Shown here piece by piece: positions 32,033 through 40,953 of a stretch of 64,000 nucleotides of DNA (position 1 is its first letter; each line of letters starts with the position of its first letter). Origin of the DNA: JAISGQ01 sp964500965 (GTDB lineage: Bacteria; Bacillota; Clostridia; Oscillospirales; Acutalibacteraceae); NCBI GenBank assembly GCA_964500965.1, contig CAZCQZ010000003.1:49426-113425 (forward strand), read 5' to 3'. The notes under the pieces are model-generated. The model did no database searches, was not told the origin of the DNA, and saw only the letters and a list, made by a program, of their open reading frames with translations. Position numbers and translations under genes: made by a program.

Positions 32033-34735
32033 TTACGCTCCGACTATGGTTACGCCGGTATAGAAATGTTCAAGTATCCACTTATAGCTCTTGCCCTGCT
32101 TTGCGTATTCATTTGCGCCCTTTTGGCTCATGCCGACACCGTGACCGTAGCCGTAGCTTGTAAACGTAAATGTATCGTCCGAAGCATTGTACTTAATATC
32201 AAAGCACGGTGAACGCAGGCAGGTATAACCCAAAATTGACAGATACAGTGTTGAGCCTTTGCAGGTGTAGCTCTTTCCGATCTGCACCTTTGTTACATAC
32301 AGGTCGTTTGAATCGCGGCTTATTATCTTAAACCATTTGCTTTTATCGGATATATTATTTAGATTTATCCCTTTTTTGGATTTAATCCGACCGGCAACCC
32401 ATGAAGCCGAAACGGTCTTTGACACCTTGTAGCCGCTTACCTTTTTATCAACGGAGCAGTCAACTGCCACAAGATGCGACAGCTTGCTTCCGTTAACGCT
32501 TGCATTTGCGGCGGTCTTTCCTGCGGAAATCGCAAAATACGGTGTATATTTCACCTTGCCGCCAACTGTCATATACTGCCCCAAAACAGCATTTACCGCA
32601 TTTTTCACCTTTTTGCTCGGTGAAGATTTCGTTGGGAATGACGGAGCTTTTGCTGCGCCGCCGCTGTACTTATAATAGGTGTACGCCGCCACTGCCTGCG
32701 CCTTGAGAGCCTCGGTTTCGTAGCCGCTGCCCATTTCCGCCTCAACAATCATCGCAAGCACTGTCGCCGTGTCCTTTTCTATCACCTTGCCGTTTGAGGT
32801 AATACGCATGGTTGCAGGGTATGTAACCGTTCCCTGTGCCTGCGCTTTCGTTGTAGTTGTCGCAGTTGTTGTGGTCGTTGTTTCCGAGGTTTCCGTATCG
32901 CTGCCCGACACCGCGCCGGTTGTTCCTGTTGTAGTGGTCGTTGTGGCTGCTGTTGTAGTCGTTGTGGTTGTTTTCTTGGCGGTTGTTGTGGTTTTCTTCG
33001 CCGTTGTTGTGGTTGTTTCCTTTGTGGCGGAAGCAGTTGCCGACGTAGTTCCCTTTGTTGCGGAGGTTGATGTTGTTCCTGTTGCGGAAGTAGTTTCGGA
33101 AGACGCGGTTGTTGTACCCATGTTTTCGACATAGTATTCGTCCGCATACTCGAACGCCGGCACTGTGGGCATTTCTTTTCCCGTCATGTCATACCATATC
33201 TCCGGCATCAGGGCATCGGGGTTTTCGACAATGCCGTTTCCTGCGTTTACGATGTCTTCGTCCTCTCGAATCTGACGTGCGGCAATAATCAACTTTGCGC
33301 CCTCAAACTCATCGTAATCGGTCACGAGAGTCAGCAATCTATCAGTGGGAAACACCTCGCATTCGGTGTAGTATCTGCTTCGTATGAACAGCTCATACAA
33401 GTGTTTTTCAACCGAGTAATTTCCCGGAAAGCTGTTGTTCGCATAATTAAACTCATAAATGGTATCACTACTGCAAACGCAAACCGCAAATATTCTCCAC
33501 TGAGATTTCTCATAAAGCGTATCCATTCGCAAAACAGGATTGGCGGCAAAAAAGGATATATTCAGGTATTTTTCAAGATTTGCGAAAACCGTTCCGTCTG
33601 CCGGAGAATTGCCGTAGATTACCAGGTTCATATTCTCCGCATCAGGCTCAATGCTGTTTTCCACCGAGAAATACAGAGAACCCCTCGAATCCTCGTTTTC
33701 GTAATAGTCTCTGTTCGCATAATAATTGGGAGCTTTTCCTGTCTGAGATTGCAAAACCGGCATATCAATGCCCGTTCCGGGTATGGTTATGTACCCTCTC
33801 ACGTCCATATTCACGCTGTAAAGCTTTGCGAACTGAGAAAGTGCGCCTGTGGGGAGATAGTCCACGTCTACGCTGTTATCGTTATACATCTCCACAACAT
33901 CGCTGTAATAAGCCGCAGGTATTGCTTCGGATTCATAGTAATTAGCTGCCACGTACCAGACCATTCCTATGAAAAACGCAAGCACTGCCACAGCCGCAAA
34001 TCGCGCCTGAAGATTAAAGCCTTTCTTAGCCTTTTTAACCGGCTTTTCCTCCCACACTCTGCGGTTGCTTTCCTGTGCCGGCGGCAGCTCGTCCTGAATT
34101 TCACGGGCAAAGCTTCTTCTGAATGTGTTTCTGTCCTCGGCTATTATACGGGCACGCATTTTTTCTTCCTTTGCTATTCTGCGCTCCTCTATATCGTGCA
34201 GTCGTTCCTCCATTGTGCGTTTTTTGGGAAGCAGTGATTCCTCCTCGTCCAGAGCTTCGTCAATTTTTCTGCCGATTATGTAAGTTCCCATAGCGGAAAG
34301 CATTTTTACCGCCGCCGCTTCATTTTTCGGGAGAATGATTATACGCTGTTCTCCTGCCGACAACAGTACCCCCTCCGGCTCTCCTCTACCGTAAGGAAAC
34401 AGCACCGCATCGGTAAAGCTCGGCAGTAATCTGCCCCGTATTGAGTCAAACATATACGCCGAACGGCTTCTGCTGTCATTTTCAAGGGTCATGCCCAGGC
34501 ATTTTGCAAGGATAAATATTATATTTTCCGATTCTCTTATCTGATTTAAGCCCCCTGATATTATTACCGTATCGCTTTCGGCAAGGGCGTTTTTCAGCAG
34601 ACGGGGAATGTTTTCCGGCTCTACTGTCGAATACTCCCCCACAACAGAGGTTGAAAGACGCGAAAACTCACGCGCAGTGGCATCAACCACACTGCGCGAT
34701 GACGGCGTTTTATACCATATATATGATATTCGCAT
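32033..34735 (-). CDS. MoCF-like / degenerate sortase / SpoIID-LytB fusion protein
   Basis: 900 residues, composite. Residues 1-155: MoCF/CinA-like fold (SDTVIISGGLNQIRES, LAKCLGMTLE, LLSAGEQRIIILPKNEAAAVKML). 160-235: charged, helical. 243-266: membrane segment (FAAVAVLAFFIGMVWYVAA). 300-490: class B-type sortase fold (VRGYITIPGTGIDMPVLQS, YYENEDSRGSLYF, LLTLVTDYDEFEGAKLIIAAR), but catalytic His is Asn376 (VIYGNSPAD) and catalytic Cys is Asp473 (TLVTDYD); Arg487 remains. 541-630: Thr/Ser/Lys linker. 640-900: SpoIID/LytB domain (VLAMIVEAEM, EALKAQAVAAYTYYKY, YGYGHGVGMSQKGANEYAKQG), which trims or regulates peptidoglycan. Thus a membrane-tethered cell-wall protein, probably not a transpeptidase. 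Follows the 34759-35388 gene by 23 nt. Confidence 0.85.
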   Translation of the reverse strand: MRISYIWYKTPSSRSVVDATAREFSRLSTSVVGEYSTVEPENIPRLLKNALAESDTVIISGGLNQIRESENIIFILAKCLGMTLENDSRSRSAYMFDSIRGRLLPSFTDAVLFPYGRGEPEGVLLSAGEQRIIILPKNEAAAVKMLSAMGTYIIGRKIDEALDEEESLLPKKRTMEERLHDIEERRIAKEEKMRARIIAEDRNTFRRSFAREIQDELPPAQESNRRVWEEKPVKKAKKGFNLQARFAAVAVLAFFIGMVWYVAANYYESEAIPAAYYSDVVEMYNDNSVDVDYLPTGALSQFAKLYSVNMDVRGYITIPGTGIDMPVLQSQTGKAPNYYANRDYYENEDSRGSLYFSVENSIEPDAENMNLVIYGNSPADGTVFANLEKYLNISFFAANPVLRMDTLYEKSQWRIFAVCVCSSDTIYEFNYANNSFPGNYSVEKHLYELFIRSRYYTECEVFPTDRLLTLVTDYDEFEGAKLIIAARQIREDEDIVNAGNGIVENPDALMPEIWYDMTGKEMPTVPAFEYADEYYVENMGTTTASSETTSATGTTSTSATKGTTSATASATKETTTTTAKKTTTTAKKTTTTTTTAATTTTTTGTTGAVSGSDTETSETTTTTTATTTTKAQAQGTVTYPATMRITSNGKVIEKDTATVLAMIVEAEMGSGYETEALKAQAVAAYTYYKYSGGAAKAPSFPTKSSPSKKVKNAVNAVLGQYMTVGGKVKYTPYFAISAGKTAANASVNGSKLSHLVAVDCSVDKKVSGYKVSKTVSASWVAGRIKSKKGINLNNISDKSKWFKIISRDSNDLYVTKVQIGKSYTCKGSTLYLSILGYTCLRSPCFDIKYNASDDTFTFTSYGYGHGVGMSQKGANEYAKQGKSYKWILEHFYTGVTIVGA

Positions 34736-34758
34736 ACCTCTCCCCTGCCTTGTTTTTG

Positions 34759-35388
34759 TTATCCGATAAGTGCGCTAAGCTCCGAATCATAAAGCCCGCG
34801 CATTTCAATAAGCTGTTCTGCGGATATATAGCCAAGCACCGTCAGCCTTTCCGCAGTATCGGTATCTGTCAGCGTTTCGTCAGCCGAAAAAAACGCATCT
34901 GTAAATACCGCGTTGTATGCTGTTCCGTCCTCAAGAGTTACGGTTACTCCGCTTCTGTTTGCGTTGTAAACTCGCACCTCCGCTTTCGCACATTTTTCAA
35001 GTCCGTCTGTGCAAATTATCTTGCCGTAGCTTACACTTCCATCATAGAAATGTGCAATTATAGTGCTGTCGTCATACTGCTTTGATATGCATATTGCGTC
35101 CTGTATTTCGGGAATATATGTATAGCCTGCGGCTTCTGCGGCTTCAAGATTTTGCTCAAGCTCGTCCATATATTTACTGCGCTGTTCGTAAACGGTAAGC
35201 TCGTCCGCATAATCGACCGTATCGGCGTTTTTCGTATTGCGTACAAGTCTCGGCAGTGCGCCGAAAAGAAACACAGCCAACGCCGCAATGAACAGTACCG
35301 GCACTATCGCCTTGTCAAACATTCTGTTCATTCGCTCGACCTTTGCAACGCCTTTTTCAATTTCTTCGTCTGTTATTCTTTTGCTCAT
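34759..35388 (-). CDS. Membrane-anchored protein of unknown function
   Basis: 209 residues from MSKRITDEEIEKGVAKVERM (GAGG 7 nt before ATG 35388). One membrane helix at about residues 27-47 (IVPVLFIAALAVFLFGALP), then a coiled-coil-like stretch (YEQRSKYMDELEQNLEAAEAAG) and a beta-rich outer domain (IAHFYDGSVSYGKII, GVTVTLEDGTAYNAVF). No family recognised. Probable operon partner of the SpoIID fusion, so a role in envelope remodelling is inferred. Confidence 0.7.
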   Translation of the reverse strand: MSKRITDEEIEKGVAKVERMNRMFDKAIVPVLFIAALAVFLFGALPRLVRNTKNADTVDYADELTVYEQRSKYMDELEQNLEAAEAAGYTYIPEIQDAICISKQYDDSTIIAHFYDGSVSYGKIICTDGLEKCAKAEVRVYNANRSGVTVTLEDGTAYNAVFTDAFFSADETLTDTDTAERLTVLGYISAEQLIEMRGLYDSELSALIG

Positions 35389-35461
35389 AGCCAAACCTCG
35401 AAATGAAATATTTTAATACATTATACTTCTTCAAAGTGTTAAAATCAACTACGGTAATGTG

Positions 35462-35510
35462 AACATACGAAAAATGAGGTGCTGAAACAGCACCTCATTT
35501 TTCGTATGTT
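35462..35510. terminator. Terminator of the alcohol dehydrogenase gene
   Basis: 23-bp perfect stem with a 3-nt AAA loop (GAGGTGCTG-AAA-CAGCACCTC core) containing A5/T5 blocks; 10 nt after the minus-strand stop at 35521. Confidence 0.85.
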
Positions 35511-35520
35511 ATATTTTAGG

Positions 35521-36669
35521 TTACATAAGTGAAAGATAAAGTGCCTTGATTTCTTCCACAGAGGTATCTCTGGGGTTGCCGGGGCGGCAGGCATCGTCAT
35601 ATGCAGACTGTGCAAGGAAATCCACGTCCTCCGGCTTTACGATAGCCTTTAAGTCGGCAGGAATGCCCACATCTGCGGAAAGCTGTTTTACTGCATCTAT
35701 TGCCGCCTTACGCGCGGTTTCAATATCCATTGCCGCTGTATTCTCAACACCCATTGCCGCCGCTATATCTCTGTATTTGTCACCGGTTGCAGGAGCGTTG
35801 TACTCCATTACGGTGGGGAGAATTATCGCGTTTGCGACACCGTGAGGTGTATCATAAAGCGCGCCCAGAGGGTGAGCCATGGAATGCACTATGCCCAATC
35901 CCACGTTTGAAAAGCCCATGCCGGCAATATACTGTCCCAGAGCCATGCCCAGTCTGCCCTCGGCTTCATTCGCCACAGCACCGCGCAGATTCTTTGCGAT
36001 TATCTCAATTGCTTTCAGGTGGAACATATCGCTCATTTCCCATGCGCCTTTGGTAATATATCCCTCGATTGCATGAGTGAGAGCGTCCATGCCTGTTGCG
36101 GCGGTAAGTCCCTTGGGCATGGTGGACATCATATCAGGGTCAACAACTGCGACAACGGGTATATCGTGAACATCAACGCATACCATTTTGCGGTTTTTCG
36201 CTTCATCGGTAATTACGTAGTTTATAGTTACCTCTGCGGCTGTTCCGGCAGTGGTAGGCACTGCGATAATAGGCACACAGGGCTTCTTTGTGGGAGCTAC
36301 ACCCTCAAGGGACACAACATCCTCAAATTCGGGGTTTGTGATAATAATTCCGATTGCCTTTGCGGTATCAATTGACGAGCCGCCACCTACTGCAACTATG
36401 CAATCTGCGCCGGATGCCTTAAATTCGGCTACGCCCTGCTTTACATTTTCCACAGTCGGGTTTGCTTTTATGCCGTCGTATACTGTATATGGAATTTCAG
36501 CATTGTCAAGAACATCAAAAACCTTTGACGTAACTTTGAATCTGATAAGGTCGGGGTCAGAGCATACAAAGCATTTCTTAAAGCCGCGCGCTTTAACCTC
36601 ATTAGCGATTTCGGCAACTGCTCCTGCTCCGTGATAACTTGTTTCATTAAGCACAAATCTGTTTGCCAT
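35521..36669 (-). CDS. fucO: Iron-containing alcohol dehydrogenase, FucO-like
   Basis: 382 residues from MANRFVLNETSYHGAGAVAE, closely resembling E. coli lactaldehyde reductase FucO along its length: VAVGGGSSIDTAKAIGI (NAD site), PTTAGTAAEVTINYVITDE, ATGMDALTHAIEGYI and VHSMAHPLGALYDTPHGVANAI (Fe ligands Asp and three His). Reduces lactaldehyde to 1,2-propanediol or oxidises it in reverse. ATG 36669 aligns with FucO; an ATG at 36681 directly abuts GGAGG and is less likely, though the remaining spacing is wide. No fucose genes are adjacent. Confidence 0.88.
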   Translation of the reverse strand: MANRFVLNETSYHGAGAVAEIANEVKARGFKKCFVCSDPDLIRFKVTSKVFDVLDNAEIPYTVYDGIKANPTVENVKQGVAEFKASGADCIVAVGGGSSIDTAKAIGIIITNPEFEDVVSLEGVAPTKKPCVPIIAVPTTAGTAAEVTINYVITDEAKNRKMVCVDVHDIPVVAVVDPDMMSTMPKGLTAATGMDALTHAIEGYITKGAWEMSDMFHLKAIEIIAKNLRGAVANEAEGRLGMALGQYIAGMGFSNVGLGIVHSMAHPLGALYDTPHGVANAIILPTVMEYNAPATGDKYRDIAAAMGVENTAAMDIETARKAAIDAVKQLSADVGIPADLKAIVKPEDVDFLAQSAYDDACRPGNPRDTSVEEIKALYLSLM

Positions 36670-36823
36670 GTCTTTATTCATCCTCCGTTTTTATAATATA
36701 TAAGCATTATGCTTGTTAACATTATAACAGGCTTTTTGTGAGGAATCAATAACTCATATTCGTGTTTATAAAAAGTTTACGCACTGCATATAATTTATCA
36801 AAATTATTAACGGAGGAAATTAT

Positions 36824-37615
36824 ATGGAATTTTTCAAGGTTATAAACAAAAAACAGATAGCCGTAATGCTCACCTGCGCGGCAATAATATTTGCTATCGT
36901 CCTCACTGCCGTCAACGGTGCAGGCTTTGCTTCCGTTTCCGCAACACGTAAAAAAGTACCTATATATTCAGTCGGCAGAGACGATAAGGTTATAAGCATT
37001 TCCTTTGATGCCGCCTGGGGTAATGAGGACACCCAACAGCTTATCGACATTTTAGGCAAATACGATATTAAGGCTACATTTTTTGTTGTGGGTGAATGGG
37101 TCGAAAAATATCCCGAATCGGTAAAAGCACTGCACGATGCAGGTCATGAGGTCATGAATCACTCGTCCAGTCATCCGCATATGTCAAAGCTTTCACGTGA
37201 GCAGATATTAAAGGAGCTTAACGACTGCAACGACAAAATCGAAGCTATCACCGGTGTTCGCCCTATCCTATTCCGCGCTCCATACGGCGAATACAACGAC
37301 CTGCTCCTTGACACCGCCGAATCAATCGGTATGTACACGATTCAATGGGACGTTGACAGCCTCGACTGGAAAAATCCCACCTCATCGGAAATCGCTCAAA
37401 GAGTTATCAGCCGTGTTGAATCAGGCTCAATTGTACTGTTCCACAATGCGGCGGTAAATACTCCTGCGGCTTTGCCGACCATTATTGAAACTCTACTGGC
37501 AGAGGGCTACACTTTTGTACCGATTTCCGAGAATATTTACAAAGACAACTATGAAATGGACGTTGCCGGAAAGCAATGGCAAATCAAAGCCGTTTCCGAA
37601 AGTGACGTGCAATAA
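36824..37615 (+). CDS. pdaB: Polysaccharide deacetylase, PdaB-like
   Basis: 263 residues: N-terminal membrane anchor or signal (residues 11-33), then the NodB fold with KVISISFDAAWGNEDT (catalytic Asp), HEVMNHSSSHPHM (metal His pair), RPILFRAPYGEYND, GMYTIQWDVDSLDW and GSIVLFHN. The SFDAAWG motif is characteristic of the sporulation deacetylase PdaB, which acts on cortex peptidoglycan. GGAGG 7 nt before ATG. A CATATAAT element upstream is SigE-like but lacks a matching -35. Ends 2 nt from the convergent GH27 gene with no terminator between. Confidence 0.82.
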   Translation: MEFFKVINKKQIAVMLTCAAIIFAIVLTAVNGAGFASVSATRKKVPIYSVGRDDKVISISFDAAWGNEDTQQLIDILGKYDIKATFFVVGEWVEKYPESVKALHDAGHEVMNHSSSHPHMSKLSREQILKELNDCNDKIEAITGVRPILFRAPYGEYNDLLLDTAESIGMYTIQWDVDSLDWKNPTSSEIAQRVISRVESGSIVLFHNAAVNTPAALPTIIETLLAEGYTFVPISENIYKDNYEMDVAGKQWQIKAVSESDVQ

Positions 37616-37617
37616 CC

Positions 37618-38883
37618 TTATGCTTTAATAAGATAGGCTTTTGCGCCGTGACTTGGAATTTCTGCTTTTATACTGTCACACATCGTATATTCTTCGCCGC
37701 TCCAAAGCTCGGTACAACATTTGTAATTTTCCGCTTCAACATCGGAAAGGTTCAATTCAATAGTGCTATCATTATCGCCTGTATTGAATATTGCCACGTA
37801 CTGTCCTCCCTCTGCACACATGGCTGTCCACAAGATATGCTCCATGCCGTCAATTTCTCTGCGCCACACTATATGGGCATGGCGTGACAGTGCGTGCATT
37901 TTCAATATCCGCTCGTTGGTGACAAGGCTCATTGTAAAATCGTCAAAGCCGGTCATTTCACCGCCTATCATAAGCGGTGAACGCATAATGCTCCAAAGGG
38001 TGAGCATTGTTATCTGCTCGTTTTCGGTGAATTTTGTCCAATCATTTTTATCGTAATCCTGACGAAGCGGTCCTATTGGCAGCATATCGGCATCGGGATA
38101 ACAGCCGTTGCCTGCATGGGCGCTCCATTTTTCCGCTCGGAAAAACATATCGTAAAGCAATTCCCACTTGTCCCAGAAATCATCGGTAATACGCCACATA
38201 TTCGATGTCTGCTTATAAAGCTCGGCTTTTTCGATAAGTGCAGGTCCCGGTGAAAGGCTGAGTACCATATCTCTGCCACAGCCTTGCAGTGCGGCGGAAA
38301 GCAGTTTCAACTCTTCCTCCTCGTGAGGCAATTCTCTTGCAATATCGTCACATTTTATGAAATCAACACCCCATGAAGCGTACAGCTCGAAAATGCTGTC
38401 ATAATAGGCTTTTGCTTCCTCTTTTGACGCATCAACGCCGTACATATCGGGGTTCCACTGACAAATACTGTTGCTTCTCGCTATGTCTCGTGCGGTCTTA
38501 TCCGTGCCCTTAATTTTTCTGTTTTCATGCACCGCCTGACGTGGGATTCCTCTCATAATATGTATGCCGAATTTCAAGCCCAACGAATGAACATATTCCG
38601 CCAACGGCGCAAAACCCTTTCCTCCCGATGCAGACGGAAAACGGTTTTCGGCGGGTATTACACGGGAATATTCGTCAATGCAAAGATATGCAAAGGGGCG
38701 GTACTCATGGTTTACAGCACCCGGCTCATACCACTGAATGTCAACAACAATATATTCCCAGCCGTACTTTTTCAGGTGCTTTGCCATAAATTCGGCATTT
38801 TTTCTGACTGTCGCTTCGTCCACCGATGCTCCGTAGCAATCCCAGCTATTCCAGCCCATAGGTGCAATTTCAGGTCTGTACAT
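37618..38883 (-). CDS. Glycoside hydrolase family 27 (alpha-galactosidase-like)
   Basis: 421 residues: APMGWNSWDCYGASVDE at the N-terminus, YIVVDIQWYEPGA, GLKFGIHIMRGIPRQAV, WGVDFIKCDD (nucleophile Asp), WRITDDFWDKWE (acid/base Asp) and a C-terminal beta-sandwich with WTAMCAEGGQYVAIFNTGDN. No signal peptide, so it acts on imported galactosides or related sugars (alpha-galactosidase or alpha-N-acetylgalactosaminidase). The insertion HIMRGIPRQAVHENRKIKGT after strand 4 is typical of one clostridial subfamily. Confidence 0.87.
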   Translation of the reverse strand: MYRPEIAPMGWNSWDCYGASVDEATVRKNAEFMAKHLKKYGWEYIVVDIQWYEPGAVNHEYRPFAYLCIDEYSRVIPAENRFPSASGGKGFAPLAEYVHSLGLKFGIHIMRGIPRQAVHENRKIKGTDKTARDIARSNSICQWNPDMYGVDASKEEAKAYYDSIFELYASWGVDFIKCDDIARELPHEEEELKLLSAALQGCGRDMVLSLSPGPALIEKAELYKQTSNMWRITDDFWDKWELLYDMFFRAEKWSAHAGNGCYPDADMLPIGPLRQDYDKNDWTKFTENEQITMLTLWSIMRSPLMIGGEMTGFDDFTMSLVTNERILKMHALSRHAHIVWRREIDGMEHILWTAMCAEGGQYVAIFNTGDNDSTIELNLSDVEAENYKCCTELWSGEEYTMCDSIKAEIPSHGAKAYLIKA

Positions 38884-38937
38884 TTTTCTTTTCCTCCCAA
38901 TGCCGGTTACGGCAAAACTTATACTATTAAGTGTTCA

Positions 38938-38976
38938 AAAGTTGCTGTAAAAGCGCAAGCTTTTTACAGCAACTTT
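38938..38976 (-). terminator. Terminator of the sigma/membrane-partner operon
   Basis: AAAGTTGCTGTAAAAGC-GCAA-GCTTTTTACAGCAACTTT (stem of about 17 bp), 5 nt after the minus stop at 38982. Part of the shared CTGTAAAA hairpin family. Confidence 0.75.
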
Positions 38977-38981
38977 CGGGA

Positions 38982-39683
38982 TTAAATATCTACGCTCTCC
39001 AGCATCTTGAATGCTTCCTCAACGGAAACATCGCCACTGATAATAATAAACTCGTTTTTCGTTTGCATGATTAAATAAATGTACCTCATTTTACCGTCCG
39101 GCAAATCAAGCTCTGTCTCAAAATAATATGCAATATAGTCGCCGACCTGTTTTTCTTTTATTTCTACAAGCTCGGTGCTTATTACCACAGTCGCTACACC
39201 ATTGCCGTATCGGTATTCAAATTCATGCTCGCCGTTGACAAAAACCAAACTGTTCGGCAGACTATGCGCTTCTTTTGAATACACATATCCCTCCGGAATA
39301 TAGGAGGGCATGATAAAGTCTTTATCTTCCTCCGATCTTTCAAAAACACTTTCGCCGTTCAGCACTACATAGTTATCATCGCCGTTTTCGTATGTCACTA
39401 TCTCCCAGTCCATACCGAATACCCCACCATCGGCTGCGCTCATACTTAACGCAAGCGCAGCAAGGAGGGCTATCAGTGCCGCCAGGACAGCGATAGCTTT
39501 TAGTGTTTTTCTTGAACGCTTTTTCTCGATGGCTTTTCTAAATCCGCGCACCCTGGTTTCGTATTCCTCCGGCAGAGTATACCGTTTGCTCAGTTCTTCC
39601 TCCGACAACGGTTTCGGATACATTCTTTTTTCAAGCTCTTTTGCCGCCTGAACACAGTAATTCCTCAATTGTGCGTCATTCAT
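38982..39683 (-). CDS. Membrane protein paired with ECF sigma factor (DUF4367-like)
   Basis: 233 residues from MNDAQLRNYCVQAAKELEKR. A cytosolic N-terminal helical domain (LSEEELSKRYTLPEEYETRV), one membrane helix (about residues 62-82, rich in Ala/Leu), and an outer domain with FIMPSYIPEGYVYSKEAHS and IYLIMQTKNEFIIISG, like DUF4367 proteins that often accompany ECF sigma factors. An anti-sigma role is inferred. ATG overlaps the sigma gene stop by 8 nt. The frame is open upstream into the sigma gene. Confidence 0.72.
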   Translation of the reverse strand: MNDAQLRNYCVQAAKELEKRMYPKPLSEEELSKRYTLPEEYETRVRGFRKAIEKKRSRKTLKAIAVLAALIALLAALALSMSAADGGVFGMDWEIVTYENGDDNYVVLNGESVFERSEEDKDFIMPSYIPEGYVYSKEAHSLPNSLVFVNGEHEFEYRYGNGVATVVISTELVEIKEKQVGDYIAYYFETELDLPDGKMRYIYLIMQTKNEFIIISGDVSVEEAFKMLESVDI

Positions 39684-40221
39684 CATTTTCACCTTTTTCC
39701 TCCACCAAAAACCTTTCCGCAATCATTTCCCGAAGCCTTTGCAACCGCTTTCGTACCGTAGACGGCTTAATATCCAGCATTGCGGCAATCTGCATATTGC
39801 TTAAATCGCAAGAATATTTCATTATGAAAATATCGGCATAGCTTTCGGGCATTTTTTCTACGAAATCTGCTATCATTTCCACATCGTTCTTATTCTCAAC
39901 ATCGCTGGGCACATCAATACAGTTTGCAAATTCATCGCATTCAAACACGCAGTATTCTTTCCTTTGCCGTTTTTGAAGGTTTATTGCATAATTACGCGTA
40001 ACCGCTCTTAGCAACGGCACCGGATTTACGGAAAAGTCAATTTTATCCATATTCATCGCCACACGCAGATACACTTCCTGCACTACGTCCTGTGCGTCAT
40101 TTTCGTTCTTTAGTATGGCAAAGGCATCGTCAATAAGTATCAATCGGTATTTATCGTACAACATTTCAAATAATTCACGGTCTTCCGGACTATTTATTGC
40201 AGATATATACATTTCCAACAA
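39676..40221 (-). CDS. ECF-type RNA polymerase sigma factor
   Basis: About 181 residues from the TTG at 40221, 6 nt after the strong GGCGGTGAT site. Region 2: FEMLYDKYRLILIDDAFAILKNENDAQDVVQEVYLRVAMN; region 4: MPESYADIFIMKYSCDLSNMQIAAMLDIKPSTVRKRLQR. Typical of small sigma factors in Firmicutes responding to envelope stress. The frame is open to 40311, so the exact start is uncertain. An imperfect hairpin (GTTACATTT/AAAATGTGAC, about 40244-40269) precedes it. Confidence 0.8.
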   Translation of the reverse strand: MLEMYISAINSPEDRELFEMLYDKYRLILIDDAFAILKNENDAQDVVQEVYLRVAMNMDKIDFSVNPVPLLRAVTRNYAINLQKRQRKEYCVFECDEFANCIDVPSDVENKNDVEMIADFVEKMPESYADIFIMKYSCDLSNMQIAAMLDIKPSTVRKRLQRLREMIAERFLVEEKGENDE

Positions 40222-40344
40222 CAAGTCATCACCGCCAACTGTAATGTCACATTTTCGGCAAATGTAACTATTCCCTGTTATTATATCACTTTCTGCCGAA
40301 AATGCAATCATTACACACCGATTTTTTATCTTTGTTTATCGACA

Positions 40345-40389
40345 AAAATTGCGGCACAAGCGCAAACTATCCGCTCGTACCGCAATTTT
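40345..40389 (-). terminator. Terminator of the RR-HK-nitroreductase operon
   Basis: AAAATTGCGG ... CCGCAATTTT, 7 nt after the minus stop at 40396, with a T-rich tract downstream (TTTGTCG). Confidence 0.65.
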
Positions 40390-40395
40390 CGGTCA

Positions 40396-40953
40396 TCAAT
40401 CTATTATGGTAATCTTGTTTTCTCCGACCTCGTGCGCTTCCTTTGACACATTAGGTCTGCCTATGCATATTGCAATACTGAACTCATAGTTTTCCGGAAA
40501 GCCGCATACCTCTGCCAGCTTCGCGCCGTTTTCACCCTCGAACGCCATGGCGCAAAGCCCGATTATAACCGAGCCTAATCCCATTGACTGCGCGGCTATT
40601 GCCAGATTTTCAACTGCAATTCCGGCGTCGATTTTGCTCCATCTGTTTTCCGGGTCGGAGGAAATAAATACTACAAGGGGCGCATCGTAAAAAATCGTGC
40701 GATTTCTTGCGGTTGCGTTTTTCTTTGTCTGTTCGTCCTCGCCGGCATAGATAACATTCAAAGTTTCATTTTCCACCTGCGCTATTACTTTTTCATCGCT
40801 TACAAACGAAAAGTGCCACGACTGCATATTTCTCGCCGTAGGCGATGCGATTGCACACTCTTTGAGCAAGCTCATCTGCTCATCGGTAAGCTTCTTATCG
40901 GAAAAGCCTCGATTGCTTCTTCGTGATAGAATAGCGTTTATTGTTTCGTTCAT
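40396..40953 (-). CDS. Nitroreductase-family FMN protein
   Basis: 185 residues: NETINAILSRRSNRGFSDKK, LLKECAIASPTARNMQSWHF, and GIAVENLAIAAQSMGLGSVII, the family FMN-binding elements. Reduces nitro, quinone or similar acceptors with NAD(P)H. Its ATG overlaps the histidine kinase stop by 4 nt, so it belongs to the two-component operon; the signal sensed may be redox or electrophile stress (inference). Confidence 0.85.
   Translation of the reverse strand: MNETINAILSRRSNRGFSDKKLTDEQMSLLKECAIASPTARNMQSWHFSFVSDEKVIAQVENETLNVIYAGEDEQTKKNATARNRTIFYDAPLVVFISSDPENRWSKIDAGIAVENLAIAAQSMGLGSVIIGLCAMAFEGENGAKLAEVCGFPENYEFSIAICIGRPNVSKEAHEVGENKITIID

Noticed and set aside
32769..33134. Val-rich open frame opposite the Thr-rich linker (also 47702-47992)
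   Set aside because: Direct antisense of Thr codons (ACN read as NGT/GTN); purely compositional.
32033..34735. Functional class B sortase
   Set aside because: Catalytic His and Cys positions are Asn and Asp; no LPXTG/NPQTN substrate gene is adjacent.
36740..36800. SigE/SigG promoter of pdaB
   Set aside because: CATATAAT resembles a SigE -10, but the only matching -35 (TCATATT) is 26 nt away instead of about 14.
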